Shown here piece after piece: positions 26,398-37,072 of a stretch of DNA of 64,000 bases (position 1 is the stretch's first letter; every line of letters begins with the position of its first letter). Source of the DNA: Escarpia spicata. Its lineage: Eukaryota; Annelida; Polychaeta; Sabellida; Siboglinidae. The stretch lies in assembly GCA_963995525.1 (NCBI GenBank), contig OZ023205.1, positions 54,604,663 through 54,668,662 on the forward strand, given 5' to 3'. A program made the translations under genes and the position numbers. Below the pieces are notes generated by a model. It made no database searches. It saw nothing but the letters and a program-made list of their open reading frames with translations, and was not told the origin of the DNA.

Positions 26398-27120
26398 CTG
26401 AAGCGCAACCAAAACAAACATATAAACATAATTATAATTGCAAACACTCGCAGTCGCAGCGTACGTACTAACGTAGTCGTAGATGCGCGAACATCGTTTG
26501 TCATTGGTCAAGCGGGGCATACCTGCTTCTCTATTCATCTCGGCTGAAAGGGCAGGCTGGTACCGATAAACATTCATTGTATCGTCGTATGCACCCTGCT
26601 AAGGTAAGCGCGACCAGCCGATCACCGTGCGCCAATGAGCCATCGGTCGCGACCGCAGCAGCAGCAGCCAGCCGCCGACGGCGCCACGGCACGCACCATC
26701 ACCTTCGCAGATCGGAAAAATCATATCGTCGCTGCTTCCTTCGCCACTCTCGGCGACGCTGTCGCATCGCCGGCGACACGGTTGCGACACTCACCTGAAT
26801 ACTGGGCCGACATTTTGGCGACTGTGGCCGTTGACCGACCCGTCGGAACGCTAGTCTACTCTAAGATGCGGTCGTCCACGCCAGTCATGTCTGCCACAGC
26901 CTCGTCCATTTTTGTACTGCCACAGCCTCCGCGGCTTATCTCATCCGGGCATTCGATCAATATCGCGACTCGTTCGGCTAATAGCGTGCGCCGCGCACCG
27001 TCGCAGACGATATTTACGCCGCACGTCTCGTAACAAAACACTCCGTTTCGTTCGTCCTTGCGTGTAACAAACGAGTGGTCAGCTCCGATTGTGACCGCAC
27101 ATCGCGCGGCTATTCAAAGT
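25950..27120. promoter_or_regulatory. CpG-rich block over the 5' end of CaV1
   Basis: This stretch is much richer in GC and CpG than the AT-rich surroundings. It covers CaV1 coding exons 1-2 and about 550 bp upstream of the start codon, so it probably holds the promoter and 5' UTR. A 132-codon plus-strand frame at 26635-27033 and other frames here are probably chance effects of high GC; none resembles a known protein. No TATA box could be assigned. Confidence 0.55.
26523..26577 (-). CDS. Cav1: CaV1 L-type calcium channel alpha-1, coding exon 1 (start codon)
   Basis: This exon holds the probable start codon and first 18 codons (MNVYRYQPALSAEMNREA plus one base) of the channel described under exon 2. 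The ATG reads down from 26577. Upstream in the same frame a TAG appears after seven codons, so no longer N-terminus is open here. The exon ends GAAGCAG before a gt donor at 26522-26521. The leftover G joins the first two bases of exon 2 to make a glycine codon, so phase is kept across a short 125-bp intron (26398-26522). From memory, human CACNA1C also starts with a very short first coding exon ending near a glycine. The methionine at codon 14 is an alternative start. No sequence conservation confirms this exon, because the extreme N-terminus of these channels varies; the case rests on splice sites, phase and gene architecture. Confidence 0.62.
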
Positions 27121-27717
27121 GGAGACGCTGATATGCTTGGATAAAGACGGAACTTGCAGCGAGCCCACCGCTCGCGAATTGAAAGGCATCGGCTGCGTTC
27201 GTGTCCAACGAATTTGCCCAAGGACAAGCCCCTGCCAGACATTTCCTCGAGTTCAACCCAGCTTTCCCGAGTTGTTCACTAAATGACTAAGCAACGGCGA
27301 GCTTTTGCGCTTACGGGGGTATACAAATTAGAACGCTACATAGGTGCCTGCCCTTTTCGTTTCGTCAACCGCCTTTTTTGTCAACTCGAAATTCTGTTAC
27401 GCTGCATGGCTTAAAAGATCTAACAAGACTGCTTCCTGTATCGTGTACTGTTTCTCGCCATAGTATAATTGGAATGTATTAGAATCAATGCGCATTATCT
27501 CAGACTATTCATTACGACGCGTTGGCGTAAACCGTAACGCTTGTTCGTTGTAACATGGTCGCTAAAACAACCATATACTGTTAATAGCCTCGGTTGGCGC
27601 CTCGGTGTCAACTACCAGGTAGGCTGCAGTGCTTTTGTGTCGCTCAGTGTTAATTGCAATACATGACAGTCTCACGAAGCACATTAACTAAAATAACATT
27701 AAGACCATCATCATATG

Positions 27718-28037
27718 CAGTCGCGGATCCATGGGGCGCACACACACCCCCCGTTTTGTTTGAATGCGCGTCAATGAGGGGTTGGTTTGATGTTCCTTAG
27801 TGGTTTAGGTGGTGTGTTTGGATGCACACCCTACCCCCGTTTTGGCTTCAGTGGGTGTGCAGTTGCAGGTTTTTCGTTGGGCGTCAAAGGGAGTACAGTT
27901 GGGTTTGGTGAGCGTCAGTGGGGTGCTGTTGGAGGGCTCTGTCAAGGGCGTGCAGCTGGAGGTTTTTGGTGATGTTCAAAGGGGTGGTGGGTGGTTGCGC
28001 CCCCGCCCCCATTAGTCAAATCCTAGATCCGCCCCTG
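27718..28037. mobile_element. Short hAT-like MITE F (CAGGGGCGGATCCA-type ends)
   Basis: The left end is CAGTCGCGGATCCATGG; the right end, reversed, is CAGGGGCGGATCTAGG. Flanks ATATG and GTATG suggest a 5-bp duplication. The interior is a G-rich series of GGTTTTTGGTG/GGGTGCAGTT-like repeats. Same family as 17939-18334. Confidence 0.62.
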
Positions 28038-28089
28038 GTATGCGAGTTTTTTGTGTGTAAGCGGGCAATGATCTTATCGTCGCATTTCA

Positions 28090-28190
28090 TTTGATTCACC
28101 ACGTTTCGGAGAGGGGGTGATCGAACTCAATACTTTTTTATCGACCCCCCGAGTTATAGGTCTAGCTATCACGGACCTCCTCACATTTAC
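28090..28190 (-). mobile_element. tRNA-like SINE head (tentative)
   Basis: On the minus strand, GGTCCGTGATAGCTAGACC could be an A-box region and GAGTTCGATCAC (28117-28128) a B box, with tRNA-like spacing. No tail or second copy of this exact family was found. Confidence 0.4.
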
Positions 28191-29184
28191 ATTAAACCTG
28201 TGATCACATGTTAAAAGTTGCACCGTTCCTCTGAGAGCAACGATGCGCCTCACACTATGTGCCACGTCAACCTTACCAACAACACACTCCGTTTGCCATG
28301 TCATTGTGTTTAATTATTAGACCTACATTTTGAGCAAGACGCGAGTTATTTATTTCAGCAATCAGTTCTCTAACACGCGGCATCTGTAAGAGCAACCCTC
28401 TCGTGTTTCAGTCAGTGTTTCAAACAGAGAAGTAACAGCATATGTTTTATAAGATAGAAGTGTTTTTTTTTTAAACGCGAAGTGATTAGAACTTTGCGTT
28501 GATGTCCACGATCTTGGCAAAGTTAACAACAGTGCCATTCGAAGCAATGGCAAGTAAACAAGGAATCCTCTGGGTTATCGAGTCTGTTAGGTCTAGAGCG
28601 TTGAAAACTGTGTCAATAAACAACCTCACACAATCGACGCGAATGTCTTGGGGGGGAAATGGAAAACATGCGTTCACACATGATACACGTATCCATGTTA
28701 TAGATAGCGGTGGATATGTAACGGCTATATAGTTAAACGAATAGTGTCCGCGCAGTAATTACAGTATGGCTGAATACTTCTGAGATAAATCGAGATGGTG
28801 TCCAAAAGAACAGGTCTGTCAGGTTGTGAAAGGTACCGCGCGTTGAAGTCTTACACATTGGATACCGCGCTAAATAAGAACTGACCTTTGACGTAAGAGA
28901 GAATGAACTGAGAGTTGGCACGAGGTGTCTGCTGCCCAATCAGCGGGATCATTACACGGCGTTCAAGGACTTCGACGAGGTCAATAAATACACCCACGGT
29001 AGACAACCCGATCAACACTTAAACGCTGCGGTCGCTCAAAAAACACAATGGATACAACGCGTTTTGTCCTATAGATTGTAAACATGTTCGTCATACTCCT
29101 AGGGCGAGTCTGTCTGCAGGATCCACTTGGTTCCTTAATGATTAGATCCTATCCAGCCTATAATAATAGTACAACAGAAATCAA

Positions 29185-29495
29185 CTGAGGCTGCAAACAT
29201 TTGAAATGTGGTGTCTGCGAGGAATTTTACGCATACATCAGATTGAATGTGCCACGGATTTTCTAAGTTCCAATGCTGGCTGTAATAAAAAAAGCAACTC
29301 TTCAATGAACATATGAAAATAGTAAACTCTCCTGATTCCATCATCAGACAAGAATGGATTGAACGGGCAATATTCGAGGGAGTGATTGATGGTAGAAAAC
29401 AAACAAGACGCATTCGACACAGATGCCTGCAGAATATCTTGGACATTCGCAGGAGTGACTATGTGACGAACAACGAGGTCCAGATACGATCATAA
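29185..29495 (+). pseudogene. LINE reverse-transcriptase C-terminal remnant (second LINE family)
   Basis: The plus strand reads LRLQTFEMWCLRGILRI, then after stops and a frameshift IIRQEWIERAIFEGVIDGRK and RHRCLQNILDI. This matches the layout of the C-terminal tail of endonuclease/reverse-transcriptase LINEs (EAFEMWCYRRMLRI followed by LER-I-EG-GRR blocks), which differs from the tail of the LINE at 39 kb. It is heavily decayed, and nothing upstream could be assigned to the RT core. Confidence 0.7.
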
Positions 29496-29714
29496 CGAAC
29501 TCCAGCTTCAGCAACTACACGCATAAGACACATGGGAGCTTGTTGCAGTTGTCACAAAGAGCGCGTACCTACATGGAACACGACACGTGAAGACTCGGTC
29601 AGAGAGGAATCGCGATCCATGATAGACGACCTTCGGAGAGGAGACGTACCACTTGTTAATGGTGGCATATCATTATATTAATCAAATATTACTGACGTCA
29701 TATAAGCATTTGAA

Positions 29715-30055
29715 TCGGATAGGGTTTGGGGGCTCAGCCCCTACCCATATTTGAGGTGGGGGATGGGCTGGATGTAGGATTAGCTTCCAATATTTATAGG
29801 ATGAAGGGTTTTTTCCGAGCTTCAAATGGGGTGCAAATCGAACATCAAGTTAGTTTTTTTCTTGCGAGCCCCAAGGGGGTGGATGCAAATCGATGCTTTT
29901 GGACAACCTGAAGGTGGGTGTTACTGGCAAGCCTCAAGGGGGTGAAAATCGATGTTTTTTGAGAGTCTGAAGGTGGGTTTCGGTGAGCCTTTATGGGGGG
30001 GGGGTTGCAATTGGAGGTTTTTGGAGAGCCCCCAGCCCCCCGCCCAATATTCACC
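29715..30055. repeat. G-rich degenerate repeat block
   Basis: Several ~45-bp variants of GAGCCTCAAGGGGGTG followed by AAAATCGATGTTTTTTGAG lie between GGGTTTGGGGGCTCAGCCCC and a C-rich right end. The interior of 27780-28000 and the short stretch 41755-41830 (GCCTCAAGAGGGTG) look related, so this may be the inside of a non-autonomous element family. Confidence 0.5.
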
Positions 30056-32065
30056 ATGTTTGACGCCAGTAGATGTCATAACATAATTTCCTAGAAAACC
30101 GTATTCGCTTAACGAATGTGAATTTGGTTGATCAGTCGGAAAAGAAAGCTGGGTGATGAATTGCAGATTTCCCGAAGGTAGAATGTCTAGGTCAACATGC
30201 TCCTGGGCGGATTACTCAAATACGTGAGATTTGCGCTGAAACTGTCACAATGAGTTCAGCACAACATAGATAGACAACACAACCGTTGGCCCATTAAATG
30301 CATTTTCACGAGGACGGGAGCGTATAATCGACAATCGCTACAACCGAATACCGTTCTTATGACATTAGGCCCAGTAGAGTCATAGACCTTACCGATTCGT
30401 GCCCAGATGATCAGGGTGTCATCAAATATATACGCTCCACTCGGCATGTTATCAGATTTTGAGCAGCTTCTCAACAAAGCATTCGTTTAGCTTAGGCATA
30501 GATCAGTGTTTGTAGGGCCTAAGACAAGTTTATTTTCGTGTAATATTTCTGATCAAATCACATAAAGGTAATTCTGTTTCCTTGCGTCCAGTGCCTTGTG
30601 TTATTCCGTGAGCGATTGCTTACAAAGCATCTATATCAATAAAAACGGAACACAATTTCCCCCTCAAAAATCAAATGGAGTGTTCGCAGTATATCAGACG
30701 TTTTATCTCTAAGGGTTGCCACGTGGGACTCGCTGTCAATTTCTTGTATAGTCAGTCATGCCTCCCACCTGACGGTATGCCAGAGTTGGTAAATAAAGTC
30801 TCTCGGCGCTGGATTTAGGACTGTGGAGGCCCAAGGATAGTGATTAGCTGGGTATCGTATCATAACAGTTCTCACTCCTTCCTATATATTCTACAATGGG
30901 GACTTCGCGGCAAAATATGACTTTTGTGCATTTAGAACACCAAGTGTCATCATATTTCGGCAAGTAAGTTACGTTTAAAAAAATAAACCCCAAAGAAATT
31001 ATCCAAAAAGCGTTTTGTGGGGATACCCTAAAACATATTATGGGGCCCCTATGCAACTGTCCCGTCTGCATCGCCCTAAATCCGGCAATGAAGACGTCTC
31101 CGGAGATGACCATCGTCGCAAGCCAGGAGTTGCGATAGTTATACTGATTCAGTCAGCAGCCCATGGCTTGCAAGGATGGAGATGGTATTTGTGAAGACTT
31201 GCAGACACTACCTGTGCTAGATATTTCCAGACACGGATCTCTCAGCGATCGATCTGTGTGCTTTCGAACTTCACTCTGGCCCTGGCGTCACTCTGTGCGA
31301 CACGTCTTCTCGTTAATTTAAATACTGTCGCCATTGGGGTGACCACTTGCTGTATGTTCCTTCTCTTTCCGTGTATACCGTTCTGTTAATAGTGTTGTTG
31401 CATCATCATCGTTCTTGTCATTATTATTGTTATCGTCGTTATAATAGCCATCACCGTCATAAACCAACTACGTAAGGGCATACTAGCATTTCAACATCTG
31501 GACAAAAATATATAAATGTGGACAGTTGGATAATTTAAACACATTTACATGCTGGCAAAAGATCTACTGCGAATGCATTCCAATTTCCAACGGTTCATAT
31601 TCATCCTTTAGACATCTTCAAGGGACATATGGCCACTCCGTATATTTATAGGATCTTAAATATTTCTATCTTGTTTAGCCAGCACTACAATGCGTGTAAC
31701 ACTGTTTTTATTCATAGCTTAACTTGATTTTAATGATTTTAACCTGCATCACATCCATGTGTAAACTCACCAAATCCACCCACATTGTACATACAATTAC
31801 AACAGTGTCACAATGCTCCAGAGTGGGACTGTGCGCTTAGGGTCTGTAATGCAAGAAGAAGAAACCGATGCACTCATCTGGTTCATATTTCACACTTATG
31901 CATAGTGATAGAGACTAAGCGAGACGCCCCGTCGTTCGCAGTCATTGGTTATAAGTGAACACTCTGTGACTACCGTCAAAACACCACTGATTGGGCTATA
32001 TTAAGACGTAAGGACGGGGGAGAGAGTGATAGGGGGAGAGCGAGAAAGCGGGAGAGCGAGAAAGC

Positions 32066-32434
<369 letters not shown>

Positions 32435-32799
32435 CGAGAGAGCGAGAGAGAGAGGTGGAAGGAAGAAAGAGAGAGGCCGGCCAGAGACAGAGATACAGAG
32501 CGTGGAGGACCATATTGAGTAGGAAAGGTAAGTTCTCATGTAGCGCGATCCAGTCATCACGATTGCTCAGTGTCTTACACTTCCTCTATACAATCATGTT
32601 TTAATATAAAACTAAAGACAACGTGTTACAATAAAACATATATTGAAACAAATCCCTCCGCAACTCAGTCAGCCCATCACTAATCACGTTTGCGGATGTT
32701 CGAAACTGTAGTTCGTGAATAGTTTATAGTGGGTAATAGATCAGTTCGATTTTTCGCGAAACGATTTTAAAAGATGATGAACAAAATATTTAATTGTGT

Positions 32800-33107
32800 A
32801 AGTGGTTTTAAAGTTGCACCGTGAGTAAAAAATAGGACTGCTCAAAGCGCTTTACACTTTACTCCCTGGCAAAGACGTACGTCTCTGGGAAGCATTCACC
32901 CATAATGTTGTTAATGCTCGAAACTATCAGTACACACATTTCAACCACTGTCTATGGCCAGGTACTCATTCATACAACTGAGTGAACTGGAGCAACGTAG
33001 AGTCGACGAACTTTCCCACGGCTCGACACACTGCAGCATAGGATTCGGACCCAGGTTCTCCCGACAAAGAGTCCGATGTTCTAGATACTATACCACTGCG
33101 CTCCACA
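32800..33107 (-). mobile_element. tRNA-derived SINE, copy 1
   Basis: Read on the minus strand it begins GGAGCGCAGTGGTATAG (A-box-like), has GGTCCGAATCC as B box (one base from consensus), then a body shared with 53266-53465 (including the inverse of GTGAACTGGAGCAACG). It ends with GTAAAGCGCTTTGAGCAG, a tail motif common in animal SINEs. Confidence 0.75.
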
Positions 33108-33249
33108 AACCAGATGTGTCAACCCTGAGTAGCTGTTACCAGTGAGATATGGATCAGATATCCTTGAGATAAGCAGAACATCCTTACAAATTTAGCGCAA
33201 AAACACACCAAAAGCAGTACAAAACAAGTAAAGTGATTGTGCACTGTAT

Positions 33250-34340
33250 TGGCCAATTTACTGGGCGCCTGGGGACAGTGTGGGGTGCTCCAGGTTGTAC
33301 TGGTGGGATGCCCACTTGGCCTCGCGCAGCATCTGTGGCGTCACGTCATAGCAAGAACTGTCACAGTTCATCTTGCATTGCATGAAAGCAGTAATCGTGT
33401 CCGCGTGCAAGCTCTTGCGTGCCTCAGTGTGGATCTTGCGAACCACCGACAACGCTCTCCCGGAGTCTGCTTTGCTGTGTGGAAGACTGAGCAGGGCCTA
33501 CAATAGGCGAGCCAGGCAGGGAAAGAGCCGTTGCTGTAGAGCCGTCTTCAACGCCATCACATTAGCCCAGATGGAGTCGAGACGATGTGCCTGACCCCCG
33601 ACCTCCGACCTCCGACCTCCGTGCTGGGGACGTCGTCCTACATCAGCTGGAGGTCTTCGAATTCATCTTTAAGGGTTTCTCCGTCGATATGATTTTTTTT
33701 AATGGTTTTTGATCAGTCAATAAAACACCATGTATAATAACTGTAAACAGTTACCTAAAAACTCCATCCAAAACACCAAAGCCTCGTTTGTGCCGCTATT
33801 GCACACTGGCATGTCCAGCAGGCGTGTGCGACACGCACACGCCTGCTGGACATGCCCCGTCTCTGAAGAATCGGACCAGGACGACGAGCCGCTTCATCTC
33901 AGTTGCCAAGCATCGCTTGATAACGTGCGTGGTCTTCGTCCGTTTGCTCTTAAAGAATAAAGGACTTCGCGATCGCATTGCCCGGTGAAATGGTCGGCGA
34001 CGGCTGCTGGGAGGTTGTGCTCTGCCACAAAATATGCGAACATCACCACAGATTTGTTGTGGTCGAATCAGGAGTGACCGCCCTCGCCTTGAAAAAAGAA
34101 GAAATCGGTGCGTCTAATCGAGCTGACTTCAGTTGCCTGTCATGCAATTTTGACTTGATATGCTCGCGAACATCATGTAAGCTTACGCCAGACGCCGCGA
34201 CCTTTACGTCATGCAAACACACTGCGGCGTCTGCGCACCAGGCGTGATGCTTGACAGGCGTCGCCTTCGACTTGGTTGTTATGCCGTTGAATAGCTGGAC
34301 CCATTCTGGCTGGAATACAGCCGCATTTTGTTCCACTTCT
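33250..34340 (-). pseudogene. Broken hAT-type transposase gene with zinc-finger-like N-terminus
   Basis: hAT transposases cut and paste DNA elements in the nucleus. Reading leftward from 34336: an N-terminal finger-like region with CADAAVCL and VREHIKSKLH (a C-x-C ... H-x-S-x-x-H pattern) and a SSFF end; then after a frameshift FVAEHNLPAAVADHF; after another shift FKSKRTKTTHVIKRCLATEM; then, past a large gap, TLKDEFEDLQ, LDSIWANVMALKTA, RLFPCLARL and finally SVVRKIHTEARKSLHADT with CKMN and EAKWASHQYNLEH, the family's C-terminal dimerisation region. Most of the catalytic core is deleted, and stops and frameshifts separate the blocks. A perfect 49-nt palindrome (33808-33856) sits in the deleted zone. 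Element ends could not be fixed. Confidence 0.82.
33808..33856. repeat. Perfect palindrome: 23-bp arms, 3-nt spacer
   Basis: The left arm is 33808-33830 (GGCATGTCCAGCAGGCGTGT then GCG) and its exact inverse is 33834-33856, with ACA between. It lies inside the broken transposase gene, at a point where family-like sequence stops. Confidence 0.97.
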
Positions 34341-34679
34341 TTGCTTGTGGAGCATCCATAATTTTCTAGTGGAATGTATGTGGTCAGGATCCAAGAAATG
34401 AGACGTCAGCGAGGCGCCTTGCGGTGTTTCAAAATATGTCACCAGGGGCGCCGCCACCAAAACTAGTAATCGCCAAGCCCGCACCGCGGCGCCAAGAACG
34501 TTGCGGGAAATGACATGTGAAGCACGGTGCGATCTATGAGTCGCATTTAGCGTAATAGAAATGTTGGTGATGGATAGCGTATCGACAATTTGGCAGAAAT
34601 TCGGGATCCACGGCCGACTGCGCTATATCCGAATACGCATTGTAAGTTAACGAGGATTGAAAACAAATGAAAATAATAA

Positions 34680-34775
34680 AATTACAGAAATCCGTGAGCA
34701 TCGTCTCTCACGGCCGTGAGCCTGTGTAAATCTAAAAAATCCGTGAGACTCACGGATAAACCGTGAGACTTGACA
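34680..34775. repeat. CCGTGAG/CTCACGG palindromic motif cluster
   Basis: TCCGTGAG, TCTCACGG, CCGTGAGCC, TCCGTGAG, ACTCACGG and CCGTGAGAC occur within ~80 bp. The architecture resembles the motif clusters inside the ends of the hAT-like elements at 16.2, 48.2 and 54.4 kb. It lies 350 bp beyond the N-terminal side of the broken transposase and may be a subterminal region of that element. Confidence 0.5.
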
Positions 34776-35957
34776 TATCTGCCACAAACTATCATTTGAA
34801 CAGTTTAAAAAAAAAATATAGTGTATATACAGCATATATTTACTTATATTGTATGTACATTTTGTTGTTGCAAAATTACCGATCGCCAGTTCTAGCCAAT
34901 GGAATAATAAACGTAGAGCCTGTAGCACGCGGATAAATGTTTTCGTATGTTCTGTAATTTTATCTTAAAATGGCATGTTATATGGATAGAAAAAGTGTAT
35001 AATGGAGTTGAGGAAAATTATATATAGTTTATCGATTATGTTCATTCACTGTAAATTTGTGTATAAAAATGGACGATCTCAGATTAGTACTACTACTTTA
35101 AAGAACCAACGGCCGCGCATCTTCAAACTTCTTTTTACAAAATTAACCGATATATTCGGGATAATTACTTGCTTGATCTGCACTTTGCTAAAAACACACT
35201 CATTTTTATTTATATAGTATTTCACTTTCAATACATGCACGTAGACTAACACACAACAAACATGTTATATAAATGTAAACACCATTTTATCCCCCACTAG
35301 AACGAAAAACACACTTGGACCGTCGGCTACACGGGGGCTGCTCTCATACATAAATATGCCATCTACAAATGTCCTAACGTCCGTTGGCATAGCTACGAAA
35401 TTCGTAGGCGGCATTGCCGCCGTGCGAGTCAATCAAACTCACAACAGGTGGCGGAAGAAGCAGGTGTAGCGAGCCGCCAGAATAACTCAACTCTCGTGGA
35501 ACGCAGTGACTGGTCCGGTCGTGTATGTCTACCTAATATATCAAGCCAAACTTAAAAGGAAGTAATACTTTTCTTATTTTTTTAAATTAATTCATATCAT
35601 GTTCTTAAGCCTATACTAACTACGTTGATTGTATAGTGCCCGTCAAATTGTGTTTGGTAGGCCCGTAGCAACGTTCGCAATTTGGAAGGTACGACCCCGG
35701 AGCATGTTCAAATAATAAACAATACAACCCATTTCAAAACAAGCTTTATTGGCAGTACGGCCGAATCGGGGCGGGTTAACTGCAATACCCTTTGATGTTC
35801 AACGATGTCTCACTTTCCCACGTTCAGCACAGTACAGCAGACTTCCTGTTACAAATTACTACGCCTGCTACTTCCGGTTAGAGGAACTGAAAAACTCCTA
35901 CTTTGTCTATTCTGTTACCCGGAATAACCATACCGAACAACGGGTGATAATAGTCAA

Positions 35958-35958
<1 letters not shown>

Positions 35959-35995
<37 letters not shown>
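35959..35995. repeat. (TA)n microsatellite
   Basis: About 18 TA units. Similar short TA runs occur at 9840-9868, 10032-10054, 13707-13723 and 19596-19607. Confidence 0.95.
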
Positions 35996-35998
<3 letters not shown>

Positions 35999-36018
35999 TA
36001 CGTTAACTATGGAACATT

Positions 36019-36198
36019 GTAAGTTTATCTCCACCCAGGCGCCGAGGTCCAATTGCCGCTGCCTACGTTCATTCGCTTCCTTGGACCACTCGCCTCTGGT
36101 CTACCAGTGGCGATGTATCAAAACAACACAAAGGTAGTTATTTTGTTCAGTGGACAAATGATATGGTGAGACATTGCCAAGAAGGCGCCGCGGATACA
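36019..36198 (+). repeat. Interspersed repeat family, copy 1
   Basis: This shares GTAAGT, then TCTCCACCCAG, CCACTCGCCTCT, a TTCAGTGGACAAATG segment, GGTGAGACATT and GGCGCC blocks, in the same order, with 53981-54142. Class unknown. Confidence 0.6.
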
Positions 36199-36416
36199 AT
36201 CGAAATACTGTAAGATGTAACAATTGGCGTTGGTTTGTTGCTCCACGTGTAGACTTGCGTAAGCTAGTATTAGACGATACCCTTGCTTCAACAGACACAC
36301 GGATAAGTTGGCATTAGGTTACACACTTGGTATACAGTTTCAACAGATATACGGAATTTCGCTGAATCAAGTGTACGCCCTACTTATTCCCACTTTCTCT
36401 CTTCGTTGGTCTTGAT

Positions 36417-37072
36417 CTGCGGTTATTAACCCCAGGGTCGCGACGCAAAATAGGGTCGCCAAGCCATTTGAGTGGGTCGCCAAGAGTTTGCAGTGTCAAG
36501 CAACTCTCCGAATGTTTCCTTATTTTCCCGCTTGCCCTTTCCATCTATGCCAGATGCTGATGGATTTGAAACTATGGCATTTCAAATTCATGCGACATCA
36601 TTCGCAAACGTATCGTCTCGTTTGCATTTGGTGTAGGCAAGTCATATTCTGTATGATGCCGATGAAAGTGCGTTATGCGCACAAGTTTGGTGAACATCGG
36701 TGTCATGTTCGGTTCACTCTTTATTGGAACTTTCAACGTACACATTCACAGACAATTATCATTTTACTCAACATATCAAGGCACATCATAATCTATATTG
36801 GACTGTGTGCCTGCTTAGCATCGTACGATATTCCCAACATTTAGCTTTCGAATTTCGTTTTATATTGAATCGCCAAACTAATAAACGGCGCTGATTCTGT
36901 GATTCCAAGTTCTGCACGCGCGTGAACAACACGCCTACGCGATCTCACTGTTTTCATTTATTTATTCCTTTTAACGGTTATCACAGTTTAACTGTTTGAT
37001 GGCATGGGACGCCAAACAAGTTCAGCGACCGGAGTTTGGCTCGCAGCCAAAATGCTTAAAAACCACTGTACT
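36417..37072. mobile_element. Non-autonomous hAT element H (GGTCGC-rich ends, GTCTTGAT duplication)
   Basis: The left end is CTGCGGTTATTAACCCCAGG then GTCGCGACGC; the right end, reversed, is CAGTGGTTTTTAAGCATTTT then GGCTGCGAGCC. These match the widespread hAT end type CAGTGGTTCTTAACC with nearby GGGTCGCGACCC. GGTCTTGAT occurs at 36408-36416 and 37073-37081, compatible with an 8-bp duplication if four bases (TACT) were gained on the right or lost on the left. No transposase frame is inside. Confidence 0.72.

Noticed and set aside
26635..27033. 132-codon plus-strand frame upstream of CaV1
   Set aside because: Lies in CpG-rich promoter sequence where stops are rare; no recognised protein.
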